From the NCBI RefSeq assembly GCF_009177095.1, contig NZ_AP021861.1:4322501-4386500 (forward strand): a stretch of DNA of 64,000 nt. The letters are read 5' to 3'. The notes below the pieces were generated by a model, which searched no databases, was not told the DNA's origin, and was given only the letters and a program-made list of their open reading frames with translations. Source of the stretch: Lacipirellula parvula (GTDB lineage Bacteria; Planctomycetota; Planctomycetia; Pirellulales; Lacipirellulaceae). Position numbers and translations under genes: made by a program. Of this stretch, positions 33,919 through 43,436 are shown piece after piece (the stretch's first letter is position 1; each line of letters opens with the position of its first letter).

Positions 33919-35688
33919 CTAGTAGCTCGATGCGGCATCGCCGTAACTCTTGGTTTCCGTATGGCCCCCCTTACTCTGAGTGCATCGCCCATCGTTGCCG
34001 TTTACGGGATTTGCACCATCTCCTTCAATAACCGAAAGGTGAGTAACCACCGCAAACTGCTTTGGAGTACCAGTTCCTACTCTAAACTCCCAAGGAATTG
34101 GCCAGCTTAAGCTGCCTGCAGAAAATGGAGTTGTCGTAAATGCTCCCATCGAAATCGTATCGACGCCGTCGACTTTACTGCCTTTTCCGACAACTACAGG
34201 CAGGACGTTAACCCATCCGCCAACAGCGTGCATCAAACCGTTGTACGAGGCAAAATATCCATTGGCAACAGCCGCAACAGCACCTTCGCGAACTTCGATG
34301 TTTGCGAATGATACATTCGCAGCTGTTATATACGGCCTTCCTTTGAACCCCACACTACCCGTGTTGTGAACGTGCCAAACACCAGTACCAGCTTCCTTTT
34401 CAATCGTTACGCCGCTGGGTTCGACAATTTTCAGCGTCTTACACTGCTTACAGCCATTAGCCTCCGCACACAATTGCGCCGAGCAGGCTCGGTCGCCTGC
34501 AGTCCAGTCATCACCACTTACGGCGACGCAGGTGGCATCGCTGGTGGTATAGGTGACAGCGCCCATAGTCTGCCCATCCGCTTGAATTGCTACAATTTCA
34601 CCCGATTCACCTACTCCTGCGCTACTCCTACTTCTTCCCTGAAAATCGTTATCAAATTCCAGTTCCAACCGGAACGTCGGACAGCAGCTGTCTTTCGTGC
34701 CGTCGCTATCGGTGTCGTACCCGTAACAGTCGTCATTCTTTCCATCCTTACCCGGTGTGCCATCGGCCTTTTTGACATCGCAGCGATAGCAGTCATCGTT
34801 TTGGGTTCCAGCAATCTTGTTCATGCAAAGATAGCAGGAATTGTTCTTGCCCTCTTGGTTTGTCGGATCCGTTGCATGGTACGGATCGTCACATAGCATG
34901 CAGCTATCGTTTACATTGTGGGCACCATCGGGAGTGCTGTCGCACAGGTAGCAGGAATTTGTATCGTTGTCGTCGTCATCCGGGTCGCTTGAGTGCGTCG
35001 GGTCGTCGCACAGCCAGCACGCATCGTTGACGTTGTTGGCGTCTGTAGGCGTGGAGTCGCATAGATAGCAGGAATCGCTCGTTCCATCTCCATCGGAATC
35101 ACAAAGCAAGCACGAGTCGTTTTGCCCATTACCGTCAGTAGGCGTGCTGTCACACAGACTGCAAAACAGATAGCCTGACCAACCAGGGTATTCACACCGT
35201 CCGCAATCGTTGTACTCTTGGTCGTCGTCCTCGTCGCAGCACCAATAGCTCTCCGGATCGCAGCAATTACCGTTACAGCCGACTTCGCCCGGATCGCAGC
35301 ATGTGCCTCCCGTCGCAACTTTCCCGTCGGTGCAGCACTGGTAGACGTAGCTATCTCCATCCCAACGCGTAGCGCACTGATTGCTCTCGCAGCACGCGCC
35401 GTCGCAGCATCCGGCACCCACGCCGCATGAAGTGTAGCTCCAGCTGCTGCCGTTCCAGCGCGCACAGCAGGTGCGGTTGGCTGCGATGCAGGAATTACCA
35501 CAGCACTGCCCCGTGCAGGGATTCTCGGGGTTGGTGCAAGACCCCGATTGCCCTTGGGCCTCCTGCACGAGCGCGGGCGCGATCAGCAAGCCAACTGACA
35601 TGACCACCAATAGGCTCACTGAGGTGATGGCGCTCCCCATCCGGCTAAGCATCGTCACCAGTTTCGAACGGACATCGCGAGCGTCCAT
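33919..35688 (-). CDS. Exported Cys- and Asp-rich repeat protein
   Basis: 589 aa with a long signal sequence (residues about 1-46, ending AQG-QSG). Residues 50-175 contain CC pairs spaced like knottin or granulin modules (GQCCGNSC, GAGCCDGACC, GNCCDPESYWCCDED). Residues 175-330 hold at least six repeats of the form C-x-LCDSTPTD-x-N-x-x-ND-x-C, rich in Asp like calcium-binding loops. The last 250 residues are an ordinary beta-like domain with few Cys. About 49 Cys in total. It starts the run that includes two thioredoxin-like genes. Function is unknown; it could be a surface structural protein. Confidence 0.82.
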   Translation of the reverse strand: MDARDVRSKLVTMLSRMGSAITSVSLLVVMSVGLLIAPALVQEAQGQSGSCTNPENPCTGQCCGNSCIAANRTCCARWNGSSWSYTSCGVGAGCCDGACCESNQCATRWDGDSYVYQCCTDGKVATGGTCCDPGEVGCNGNCCDPESYWCCDEDDDQEYNDCGRCEYPGWSGYLFCSLCDSTPTDGNGQNDSCLLCDSDGDGTSDSCYLCDSTPTDANNVNDACWLCDDPTHSSDPDDDDNDTNSCYLCDSTPDGAHNVNDSCMLCDDPYHATDPTNQEGKNNSCYLCMNKIAGTQNDDCYRCDVKKADGTPGKDGKNDDCYGYDTDSDGTKDSCCPTFRLELEFDNDFQGRSRSSAGVGESGEIVAIQADGQTMGAVTYTTSDATCVAVSGDDWTAGDRACSAQLCAEANGCKQCKTLKIVEPSGVTIEKEAGTGVWHVHNTGSVGFKGRPYITAANVSFANIEVREGAVAAVANGYFASYNGLMHAVGGWVNVLPVVVGKGSKVDGVDTISMGAFTTTPFSAGSLSWPIPWEFRVGTGTPKQFAVVTHLSVIEGDGANPVNGNDGRCTQSKGGHTETKSYGDAASSY

Positions 35689-35723
35689 ACGCCGAGTTCC
35701 TGTAGTTGAAATGAGTGAGTGAT

Positions 35724-36351
35724 TCAGCGGAAAACCCAGAGCGAATAGCCCGCAAAGGCTGTCGGTTTTAGGCCGCGAGCTTGGTGGAAGCTCGGATGGG
35801 AATTGCTGTCAAGCGATGCAGACCCGTCGCGCGCCGCCCAGCTAGCCCCGTGCAAAAAGTTCACGCTGAGGACGTAACAAGCGGGATTTAACTTCGGATT
35901 TTCGCCTTGCTCGCCATTCGCAGCACTGTTAGCCGATGGCAATTGTTCCGGCCAGGGAAGCGTCTTATCGAGGCCAAAGTAAGTGGGATCTAAATTGCCA
36001 TGAAATGCCAGATGAACCGGTTCACTAGTCGGACGCTTATTCAGCCAATCTCTGAGGTACAAGAAATCTTGCCCCCAATCGACATTACTTCCGAGCAAGT
36101 ACTTCGGTCCGTTCAACGGTCCTCCGATCAACTCATTGAAGTAACTTAAGCTGTGTGGATAAATCCATAGGCTGCTTATACCGGACCAAATAAGCAGTGT
36201 TAGCGCGGACGCAGCGACGATCGTTCGCAACGACTGTCGCTGGAGTTGTGGGAAACCTATCGCGGCATGATGCTCCCTGTCAAGAAAATTCCTAAATATT
36301 CCAGATAACCATACAAACAAAAAAGGAAAGCAGGGCAGTGCATAACGAAAG
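35724..36351 (-). pseudogene. 3' remnant of a PMT/ArnT-type glycosyltransferase
   Basis: About 209 codons of the C-terminal part: ARHFRYALPCFPFLFVWLSG (a polytopic helix), LIWSGISSLWIYPHSLSYFNELIGGP and YLLGSNVDWGQDFLYLRDWL. The last two match the end of dolichyl-phosphate-mannose-type protein glycosyltransferases. The 5' part is cut by the IS at 36,352, and no continuation is found beyond 37,639, so the upstream half was deleted as well. Confidence 0.75.
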
Positions 36352-36426
36352 TGACGTGCCCCCTTCAAAAGAGCCCACGCTTGGAGAGAATCTAGGCTGT
36401 GGGCGAAGTCGAAGGAGAGCATTCCG

Positions 36427-36708
36427 ATGCCGCGAGGAACGAAGTTCAAGCCGGAAGAGATCATTTCGAAGCTGCGCGAGGCGGAAGTCGAACTGGCTCG
36501 TGGGAAGAAGATTCCCGAAGTCTGTAAGCAGATCGGCGTGACGGAGCAGACGTACTACCGCTGGAAGAAGGAGTACGGCGGCTTGCGGATGGACCAAGCG
36601 AAGCGTCTCAAAGAGCTTGAGAAAGAGAACGCTCGACTGAAGCGATTGCTCGCCGACGCGGAGCTTGATAAGGCGATCTTGAAGGAAGCCGCGTCGGGAA
36701 ACTTCTGA
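36427..36708 (+). CDS. IS3-family OrfA (HTH protein)
   Basis: 93 aa. An N-terminal helix-turn-helix (FKPEEIISKLREAEVELARGKKIPEVCKQIGVTEQTYYRWKKEYGG) binds the IS ends. A leucine-zipper-like coiled coil (AKRLKELEKENARLKRLLADAELDKAILKEA) mediates assembly. Its stop TGA comes two codons after the slippery heptamer, as in IS3 elements that make an OrfAB transposase by -1 frameshifting. Confidence 0.92.
   Translation: MPRGTKFKPEEIISKLREAEVELARGKKIPEVCKQIGVTEQTYYRWKKEYGGLRMDQAKRLKELEKENARLKRLLADAELDKAILKEAASGNF
36696..36702 (+). promoter_or_regulatory. Programmed -1 frameshift site
   Basis: G GGA AAC in the orfA frame is a canonical X-XXY-YYZ heptamer. After slipping, the -1 frame reads through without stops into orfB (LLSPTKRRCAVEYVRDSLG). 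Confidence 0.82.
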
Positions 36709-36767
36709 GCCCGACGAAACGACGCTGTGCGGTCGAGTACGTTCGAGATTCTCTCGGACGCGCCCGA

Positions 36768-37610
36768 GTGTCGGAGCGTCGGGCTTGCCAGGTGCTGAGC
36801 CAACATCGCAGCACACAGCGGCGGAAGCAGCGCGTTCCCAGCGACGAGCCGCGGTTACTCAAGCGGATCGTGGAACTGGCAAGCGACTACGGCCGCTACG
36901 GCTATCGCCGGGTGACTGCCTTGTTGCGGCGCGACGGCTGGACGGTCAATCACAAACGCGTCGAGCGTCTTTGGCGTCAGGAGGGCCTGAAAGTGCCGCA
37001 GAAGCAACCAAAACGGAGGCGACTGTGGCTCGCCGACGGCTCGTGCGTGCGGCTGCGCCCATCCTACAAAGATCACGTCTGGAGCTACGACTTCGTCGCC
37101 GATCGCACGAGCGACGGCCGGGCGATTCGGATGCTCACCCTAATCGACGAGCATACCCGCGAGTGCTTGGCGATCGACGTGGCCCGAAGCCTCAAGAGCG
37201 AGGACGTGCTGGAGCGCTTGAGCGACCTGTTCGTCCGTCGCGGCGTGCCGACCTACATCCGCAGCGACAACGGCGCCGAGTTCACGGCGACGAAGGTGCG
37301 CGAGTGGCTGGCTCGGGTCGGCGTTAAGACGCTGTTCATCGAGCCGGGCAGCCCTTGGGAGAACGGCTACGTTGAAAGCTTCAACGGCAAGCTGCGCGAC
37401 GAGCTGCTCGCGCGAGAGCAGTTCGATACGCTGCTGGAGGCCAAGGTTCTCATCGAGCGCTGGCGCCGGCACTTCAACGCCGTCCGACCGCACAGTTCGT
37501 TGGGCTACCGGGCTCCGGCGCCGGAAGCGATTCAGCCTGCTTCGCTTGCTTCGGCTACGCCTCAGCAAGCGAAGCAGGCTGGCGTTGGGGCAACGCCAAC
37601 TCTAACTTAA
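36768..37610 (+). CDS. IS3-family OrfB (DDE transposase)
   Basis: 280 aa from the first in-frame GTG; the natural product is probably the OrfAB fusion beginning at the heptamer. An HTH_21 segment (GRYGYRRVTALLRRDGWTVNHKRVERLWRQEGL) precedes an rve integrase core: Asp in WSYDFVADRTSDGR, Asp in IRSDNGAEFTA and Glu in SPWENGYVESFNGKLRDELL, with the C-terminal HFNAVRPHSSLGYRAPAP typical of IS3. All catalytic residues are present, so the element may be active. Confidence 0.93.
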   Translation: MSERRACQVLSQHRSTQRRKQRVPSDEPRLLKRIVELASDYGRYGYRRVTALLRRDGWTVNHKRVERLWRQEGLKVPQKQPKRRRLWLADGSCVRLRPSYKDHVWSYDFVADRTSDGRAIRMLTLIDEHTRECLAIDVARSLKSEDVLERLSDLFVRRGVPTYIRSDNGAEFTATKVREWLARVGVKTLFIEPGSPWENGYVESFNGKLRDELLAREQFDTLLEAKVLIERWRRHFNAVRPHSSLGYRAPAPEAIQPASLASATPQQAKQAGVGATPTLT

Positions 37611-37639
37611 CGATTGGTTCACTAACCGGGGGCAGGTCA

Positions 37640-38257
37640 CGAGGCGCCGCCAAAGAATGGATTGTTAGCCACGAGGAATTACTGCGATTACAGGCAGAGG
37701 GCCTGCTGGCGGACTCGGTGCGATATCGCCATCTTCGCTGAAACCATAGAAACGCTAATCGCACTTACTCCAGCGTCGACTCGCTCACTTCGAGCGATTG
37801 CAGCACTGCCGACAAATCCTTCCCAGCGGTCAGCATCGCATCCGCGTCACGCGACTTACGGACAATCTGCTTCGGCGAATGACGACGACGTTTCGTACTC
37901 ATCTGCGGGTCTCCTCGCCCCAAGGGCTGATTCGACCTTCACAACGCATGGATCAGGAAATCGATAGCAGGGCAGGATCAGGTAGCCATGACATGCCGAA
38001 TATGACTAGTCCCGTAGGGCGTGTATCGCAGTGAATCTAGCTGCGATTCGCCGGTCGAAGTCAGGCTACTGATTACGCGCAAGACACCCGGCACTCAGCG
38101 ATCCGCGCCGTTTGCTTAGCGTATAGGAGCGTGCTAACATGCACTCAACTGCTGGCAGTCGCGGTTCAGCGAGCGGTCCTCAGGTACGCTGGCTGAACCC
38201 TAACGGTGCATCCCGTAAGGTTTTATTTTCTTTGGATGCGTCTAGGAGACTCCAGTC
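37640..38257. other. Spacer with leader hairpin at 38,163-38,199
   Basis: No gene is recognised between the IS and the 102-aa gene. At 38,163-38,199 a stem GGTTCAGC/GCTGAACC stacks on AGCG/CGCT around an 11-nt loop. It lies about 60 bp before the next start codon and resembles the structured leaders before other genes of the islands. Confidence 0.45.
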
Positions 38258-38566
38258 ATGGCTAGGAAGATCGACAGTGCAGTCGACATGATGCGGAAAG
38301 AAATTTTCCAAATCTACGATTACGCAGTTCACAGTGAGAGAGTTGGCCGTCTTGATGTTGTTGTCTATCAATGGGCTGATGCAAAAGATGGAAAGCCCCA
38401 ATTTGCATGCTCGCTCAAAATGGCCACCGACCGCCGAGTTCTACCTCCATGCGCATATAAAGGTAGCTACATTCCTTTCGGTCAGCACATGAGAGATGCA
38501 AAGCGTGCTCTCACCGTTGCGCACGAATGGATCAGTAGCCGAAGGAAAGAACTAGGTTTGGACTAG
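38258..38566 (+). CDS. Small hypothetical protein
   Basis: 102 aa; the start is supported by AGGAGA ten bases upstream. Sequence landmarks are GRLDVVVYQWADAKDGKPQFACSLKM and a last helix DAKRALTVAHEWISSRRKELG. The strand-strand-helix order and the terminal A-x-x-W helix recall the small beta-rich proteins at 17,749, 22,634, 48,537 and 49,138, at lower similarity. Function is unknown. Confidence 0.7.
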   Translation: MARKIDSAVDMMRKEIFQIYDYAVHSERVGRLDVVVYQWADAKDGKPQFACSLKMATDRRVLPPCAYKGSYIPFGQHMRDAKRALTVAHEWISSRRKELGLD

Positions 38567-38651
38567 GGTTATCAATTCCCGGGTTAATGGTCGTGCACCG
38601 TTCCCGGGTTCTTTCACTTGTCGCAATGATCTACTACGTTTAAGTGAATCG

Positions 38652-41600
38652 CTAGACTTGACTGCTGGTCCGAGAACTGCTTGGCCGCCAACGCCAGTCA
38701 ACACGATCGAGCTGTCCTCGTACCGCATCAGATGACTCCGGAAGACCACACCGGAGGCGTATAGCATGCCACTGAGATGTTTCGATTTCATACTTGACTA
38801 CATCGGCCTCGATCTTATCGAAAAGTCGGCGCAGAATAAGCCGAATGTCAGAATCGTATCCACTGTTAGTCAAACCTTCAGTTGCATGTGATACCGCCGC
38901 CTCCAGGACCCCCAGAGACACAGCACTTTTCCCCTTCGCGTCATAGTTGAGAACAAATTTCTGGTAATGAGCAGCAGCTGATAGGTAATAAAAGTAAACT
39001 CGCCATTTACTCTCGACCCTTCCCCTCGCAAGAATTGATTCCGCTTGCTCCAGATAGCGTATGATCTCTGTAAGGGATGCGTATGCCGCGTCGTCAACGC
39101 CACCATCCAGGAACTTATCTCTGGAATTCATCCACTTAAGCAATCTCCACTCAGCGTCCATTAACATTGCAGTGGACTCCAGCGTCATGTCGTCCGGACA
39201 GAACGGTTGATGTAAGCAAGCCCTGGCCCTGGAAAATTCGACAGCCGAAAAGCATCCGACGTCACCGCCACCTCCGCTAAGTTCACGAGAATTCTGATGC
39301 CTCGTGGGAGAAACGAAGTCGTCGGCACCGTCGAGCTCGAGATAAGCAATCGCGACGCCATGCAAAGTGTGTAAATAGCTACGGACTCGCCTGGCACGCT
39401 GCTGTGATGAGAAAGTGCCTAGCAAACGTCCTAACTCATCGCAATCCCTTGCAATTCTCACCACCTCCCTCTGTGAGCTAAGCGATTTTGACTGCAATGG
39501 GGTACCGCAAAGCCAACCATAACGCGGATTTGCCACATGGACTTCTAATGCCAAGTGTAATTCCCTGGCTTTTATGTACATGCCAGCTAAGTCCATATCG
39601 CGTGATCCATTACGCGATTCGCGACCGACTGCCCCTTTGGCAGCATTGAGCACTACTTTCTCTGCAGCTCGTCGTCTGCGACGACACTCAATGCTATTAA
39701 TCCAGACATACTTGGATCTCTTTTTGATCCAACAATTTTCAACCGCACCTGCTAGAAGAAACGGCTCGTGTAATGCGACTGTCGACTTGACCAAGCACCA
39801 CAGTGTGCGCTCTGCAGTTTTGCGATTCGCCGCATCGCCAGAACTCAATCCATCGCGCACCAGCTGTATTAGTTGCTTTGCAACCTTTTTGTGTGCGGCA
39901 GACATCGTGCACGAGTGGCATGCACAAGTACGGCGGTTATTCGCAGGCCGCGCGTCCTCCAGCTTGAGCGTTGTTATAAACAACTCATCAAACGTGCTTA
40001 AATTCCCGCTTAGTTCCGAGCACGCTGAACTGAGTTCCACAAAAAGGTAGCGGAGAGCGTAGCGAGAGTGCCCCGCTGTTAGGAGCATTTGTGAATAATG
40101 TGCTAGTAAATCCCTCAGGGATTCTCTCACTTCAACATGCAGCGGCTGAAGGTCGCCTAAATCTTTGAACCGATTATATAGACTACTGTCGATGGTTCTA
40201 AGAATTCTTATTGCTTGCCCCAATTCGCAGAGCAACTCGGCAACTTTTCCATGTGAATGTAAGTGGTCGCTTTCCGCCTTCAGAGAACTAAGCAGTGCTC
40301 GCAGCGGACCGAGATAGTTCGTTTCCGGCGCCTCCTCGACTTCTTCAATATCCCACTCTTCTTTTTCCTTAGCACGCTCGAACGCCCAAGCAATCGAAGC
40401 TACGCTGTAGTATACAAACTCGCAAAACGCCGCGGTATCACGTGACTTATCGTAGACGTCTTCTTTTGCAAAACGTGCTATCTCGAGCGCGAGGCGAATT
40501 TTCTGCGGCGCTAACAGATCCCTCACAGCTTTCGCTTTTGAGAGTGCCGCCTTCTCAGAGGTATGATTTGTTGCCCCAAAGAAATAGTTGTAGATGCTCG
40601 CCTTCGTGCTCGCATGCATCCAATAAAATCCGCCTTCCAGTCGCGACAAAAGATGCCAGTCATTGTGCATACAACCTTCGGCTACGCTTAGGCCCATCGC
40701 TGCACTTGCGAAATACCTCTGCCCGAAAGTCGCTTCTAGCTGACGGTCTCCGTCTGCTCTCACGTCCCTACATGCTCTGCCACCAGCAAAGTCCTGCCAA
40801 TCCGCTTGCCGCAACACTGTGACGGCAACTACTAGCAACGCGGTACGGCTACGCGGCCTGCGAAACAAACTGGCAAGGACGAGAATAAGCCCTGCAACAG
40901 GGCAATCTGACTCAAGCTGTTCATTTACAATTTTTAGTGCCGTTTCTCCCCGCGATTCCTCCTCGCGATCCCTGTCTGAGATCATGGTGACATGTGTAGA
41001 AAGGGACGGACCACAGATGCGACTGAGCATTGCGTACAGGGCTGATGGATCTGCGCTTGGATCGTCGCTACGAATCAGATTAGTATCACTCGAACTACCA
41101 CCCTGGCCGGTGGAATTGCTTGCCTTGGTGAACGGCGTAATTGCACAAGCAACAATTGACGTACCGAACGTATGCGACTCTTGCCTGATGCGGCTAAGTA
41201 GATTCAGAAGCCGCGATCGCTGTACGTCAATGCGACATTCACTTACCCTCATTAACGGCAGGTAGCGAGGAAAGGCGAACTCACCGATCGAATCAATGCT
41301 CAGCAGCACATTACTTCGGCGTAGTGCTCGTGCTAGCCACCGAACGGCTATTGTGCTTTCCCACCCCTCCTCTTCCTCCAAAAGCTTTTCATGGTCTACG
41401 GTAACATGCGTCCACTCCTCCTCCACTGCGCTCGCTTCGTCCAACGCGCGCTCCTTACAAACCATTTCTTTTCTTTCGATCGCCTCGATTTCAAACATGT
41501 CAACGTCACGCAGCATAAGCGGTCGGTGAAGAGAGTGTATCCCTCTGTCTGTTCGGGATAGATCGTCGACAATCCGCGATAGCAACGCGGCCCGAGTAGC

Positions 41601-42974
41601 TATATCTGACGCATCAATCCATACGCTTTCGTGCGATTTAAACTCGTCTGTATCATTAGCGTTCACATTCAAAGCAGTGGATGTCCCCCGACCTTCCTGC
41701 ACAGCTGCGAAAATTCTAAAGCGTGATAGGAGGATGGTCTTGAACGATCTGTTCTTGATGTCTTCTACAATGTGACGCTCTAGGGAACGCGGGGCGGTAG
41801 GTAGTGCTCTGTACGAAGTGCGGCTAACGGCATACTCATGTGAGAGATACTGATACAATTCTTGAAAGAATAACTGAGCATCACGATACTGAACGCTAGC
41901 CGCTGGTTTTGGAGCGGTCGCATTATCGCTATGCCCTGTCGACATTAGCGGTTGCACGGCGTCCCGCAGCTGATTGGGAATGCTTCCGCTTCGAGTAACC
42001 CATAAAACCCTGGTAGGATCGCCCAATGGGCTATCCCGCCAGCGGGAGATATGATCTGAAATGACGTCCATTACGCGCCGATCACTTCCACTGTAGCCAA
42101 CGACGACTACCAATGCCCCAGTCTCGCCGCCCTTAACACCATCAATAAAACGATCTTCCAAGCATCCTCTCATCGTATCCATTGCCGCGATAGGAAGCGG
42201 TTCATCGAGGTCATACCCGGTTCGGAGGCCGTGTGTCCCACCGTGCAGTTTCATTAGTGAGAGCGCTTGACTTCGCACTAATCGCGGGCTCGGCAATGAG
42301 CCTTCCCTGCTAACCTCGTAAACAGTTGGTGACAGGCCCTCCGCGCGTAACGCTTCTTCAATTAGCGGATCGAAGTTCGTCGTAAGGATCAGATCGATGC
42401 CGAGCTTCTCAACAACGAAGCAGATAAACTGGTGAGTCGCTGACGGGCGGCGCCCCCTTACAAAATGGTCGAAGAAAGCGTCGACAAGTGAATCATCATA
42501 ACTGGCTGCTGAGTTGAGAAGAGAGCGGTAGTCGGTGTAACTAACTTTGGAGAAATCCAAGCCTTTTATGTAAGCTTCGGACATCCGTGCATATAATGGC
42601 GCCACGCGAACCAACTCTGCGCCGATACCCTCGGCATACGCCTTTGCCCGTTCCTCATTCATGGCCAATCGCATCGACTCGAGACCTCCGCCCGCCTGCT
42701 GCGAGATCCACTCTGCCCATACATCATGGCGATGCGGCCATCCAAACGTACGTACGAATTCTCGTAGGTTTTCGAACCCCCTACGCCGTGATACAACTCG
42801 CAAAGCGACAAGATAGTCGCAAAGAGTTATCGAAATTGGTATGCCGGCGTCAATCGAGATCCCCGATCCAAGGAGAAGTACGACTCGCTGCTTGCGGGCT
42901 CTAGCATTCTCGATCATCCTAAATGCTTCTTCGGGAGTATACGATATGACCGTTTCCATATTGCCATCCTGCAT
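38652..42974 (-). CDS. Giant SIR2-domain protein, STAND-like defence candidate
   Basis: 1,440 aa. The N-terminal SIR2-type NADase domain has LLGSGISIDAGIP (residues 34-46), TTNFDPLIE (198-206), the catalytic His region LMKLHGGTHG (240-249) and VVVVGYSGSD (289-298). The next 250 residues sit where a STAND NTPase would be, but the P-loop is only a remnant (EGRGTST, 427-433, no Lys), with a Walker B-like LLSIDSIGEF (557-566). Residues about 650-1,400 are helical and TPR-like, with a possible zinc knuckle CACHSC. The build recalls SIR2 Avs/NLR-like antiphage proteins that deplete NAD on sensing phage. Confidence 0.82.
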   Translation of the reverse strand: MQDGNMETVISYTPEEAFRMIENARARKQRVVLLLGSGISIDAGIPISITLCDYLVALRVVSRRRGFENLREFVRTFGWPHRHDVWAEWISQQAGGGLESMRLAMNEERAKAYAEGIGAELVRVAPLYARMSEAYIKGLDFSKVSYTDYRSLLNSAASYDDSLVDAFFDHFVRGRRPSATHQFICFVVEKLGIDLILTTNFDPLIEEALRAEGLSPTVYEVSREGSLPSPRLVRSQALSLMKLHGGTHGLRTGYDLDEPLPIAAMDTMRGCLEDRFIDGVKGGETGALVVVVGYSGSDRRVMDVISDHISRWRDSPLGDPTRVLWVTRSGSIPNQLRDAVQPLMSTGHSDNATAPKPAASVQYRDAQLFFQELYQYLSHEYAVSRTSYRALPTAPRSLERHIVEDIKNRSFKTILLSRFRIFAAVQEGRGTSTALNVNANDTDEFKSHESVWIDASDIATRAALLSRIVDDLSRTDRGIHSLHRPLMLRDVDMFEIEAIERKEMVCKERALDEASAVEEEWTHVTVDHEKLLEEEEGWESTIAVRWLARALRRSNVLLSIDSIGEFAFPRYLPLMRVSECRIDVQRSRLLNLLSRIRQESHTFGTSIVACAITPFTKASNSTGQGGSSSDTNLIRSDDPSADPSALYAMLSRICGPSLSTHVTMISDRDREEESRGETALKIVNEQLESDCPVAGLILVLASLFRRPRSRTALLVVAVTVLRQADWQDFAGGRACRDVRADGDRQLEATFGQRYFASAAMGLSVAEGCMHNDWHLLSRLEGGFYWMHASTKASIYNYFFGATNHTSEKAALSKAKAVRDLLAPQKIRLALEIARFAKEDVYDKSRDTAAFCEFVYYSVASIAWAFERAKEKEEWDIEEVEEAPETNYLGPLRALLSSLKAESDHLHSHGKVAELLCELGQAIRILRTIDSSLYNRFKDLGDLQPLHVEVRESLRDLLAHYSQMLLTAGHSRYALRYLFVELSSACSELSGNLSTFDELFITTLKLEDARPANNRRTCACHSCTMSAAHKKVAKQLIQLVRDGLSSGDAANRKTAERTLWCLVKSTVALHEPFLLAGAVENCWIKKRSKYVWINSIECRRRRRAAEKVVLNAAKGAVGRESRNGSRDMDLAGMYIKARELHLALEVHVANPRYGWLCGTPLQSKSLSSQREVVRIARDCDELGRLLGTFSSQQRARRVRSYLHTLHGVAIAYLELDGADDFVSPTRHQNSRELSGGGGDVGCFSAVEFSRARACLHQPFCPDDMTLESTAMLMDAEWRLLKWMNSRDKFLDGGVDDAAYASLTEIIRYLEQAESILARGRVESKWRVYFYYLSAAAHYQKFVLNYDAKGKSAVSLGVLEAAVSHATEGLTNSGYDSDIRLILRRLFDKIEADVVKYEIETSQWHAIRLRCGLPESSDAVRGQLDRVDWRWRPSSSRTSSQV

Positions 42975-43436
42975 CGCGCGTCAACAGCCCCTCTTCCCTT
43001 CGGGCCTTCAATCGCACGAACGCTTCTAAAGTGCAAATTTGCGCGACGTTCCGGGATCTAGATGTGTGGGAAAAGTAAAGGCGGACCAGCGTGGAGCAAT
43101 GTGTAGCGTTTGCACGTCAAGCCTGTAAACCCAAGCACTTCCTCAAATGCACTTTTTATGACACTACTGTACGCTGTTGCCTAAAGAGACCTCCGGCTCA
43201 CCGCCTTATATCGACACTACAGTCGTGTTTTTCAGTGAGTGCATTTTTTCGCGGGATTTCTAGTTCGGTGGCAACAACCCTACGGCTATCGATCCTAAAA
43301 CTCCTGGCACTGCACTGGTGTACAGCGGGGTGCCGCGCGCTAGTAGAAAAGTATCGTTGAACAATTGAAGTAGGGGCACCCATTCATGCTAATGCCGCCC
43401 GCTTCAAACTACGCGCCACACTGTGACTGATACCAG
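42975..43436. other. Intergenic spacer, nothing recognised
   Basis: Between the divergent SIR2 gene and the cytochrome gene. It is A/T-richer than its surroundings. I see no gene, long repeat or convincing hairpin. It should contain the SIR2 gene promoter. Confidence 0.35.

Larger units (their letters stand above)
36352..37639 (+). mobile_element. IS3-family insertion sequence, complete
   Basis: 1,288 bp bounded by imperfect inverted repeats TGACGTGCCCCC (left) and TGACCTGCCCCC (right, read inward). It encodes orfA and orfB, with a frameshift heptamer between them. No target-site duplication is seen (flanks CGAAAG and CGAGGC), consistent with a deletion next to one end. A remnant of the same left end lies at 8187-8228. 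Confidence 0.88.

Noticed and set aside
34366-35501. Frames opposite or within the Cys-rich protein gene
   Set aside because: They arise from the biased repeat composition of the real gene and show low-complexity Ala/Arg/Thr translations.
36340-37650. Target-site duplication of the IS3 element
   Set aside because: Flanking bases do not match (CGAAAG left, CGAGGC right) with either of the two possible end positions.
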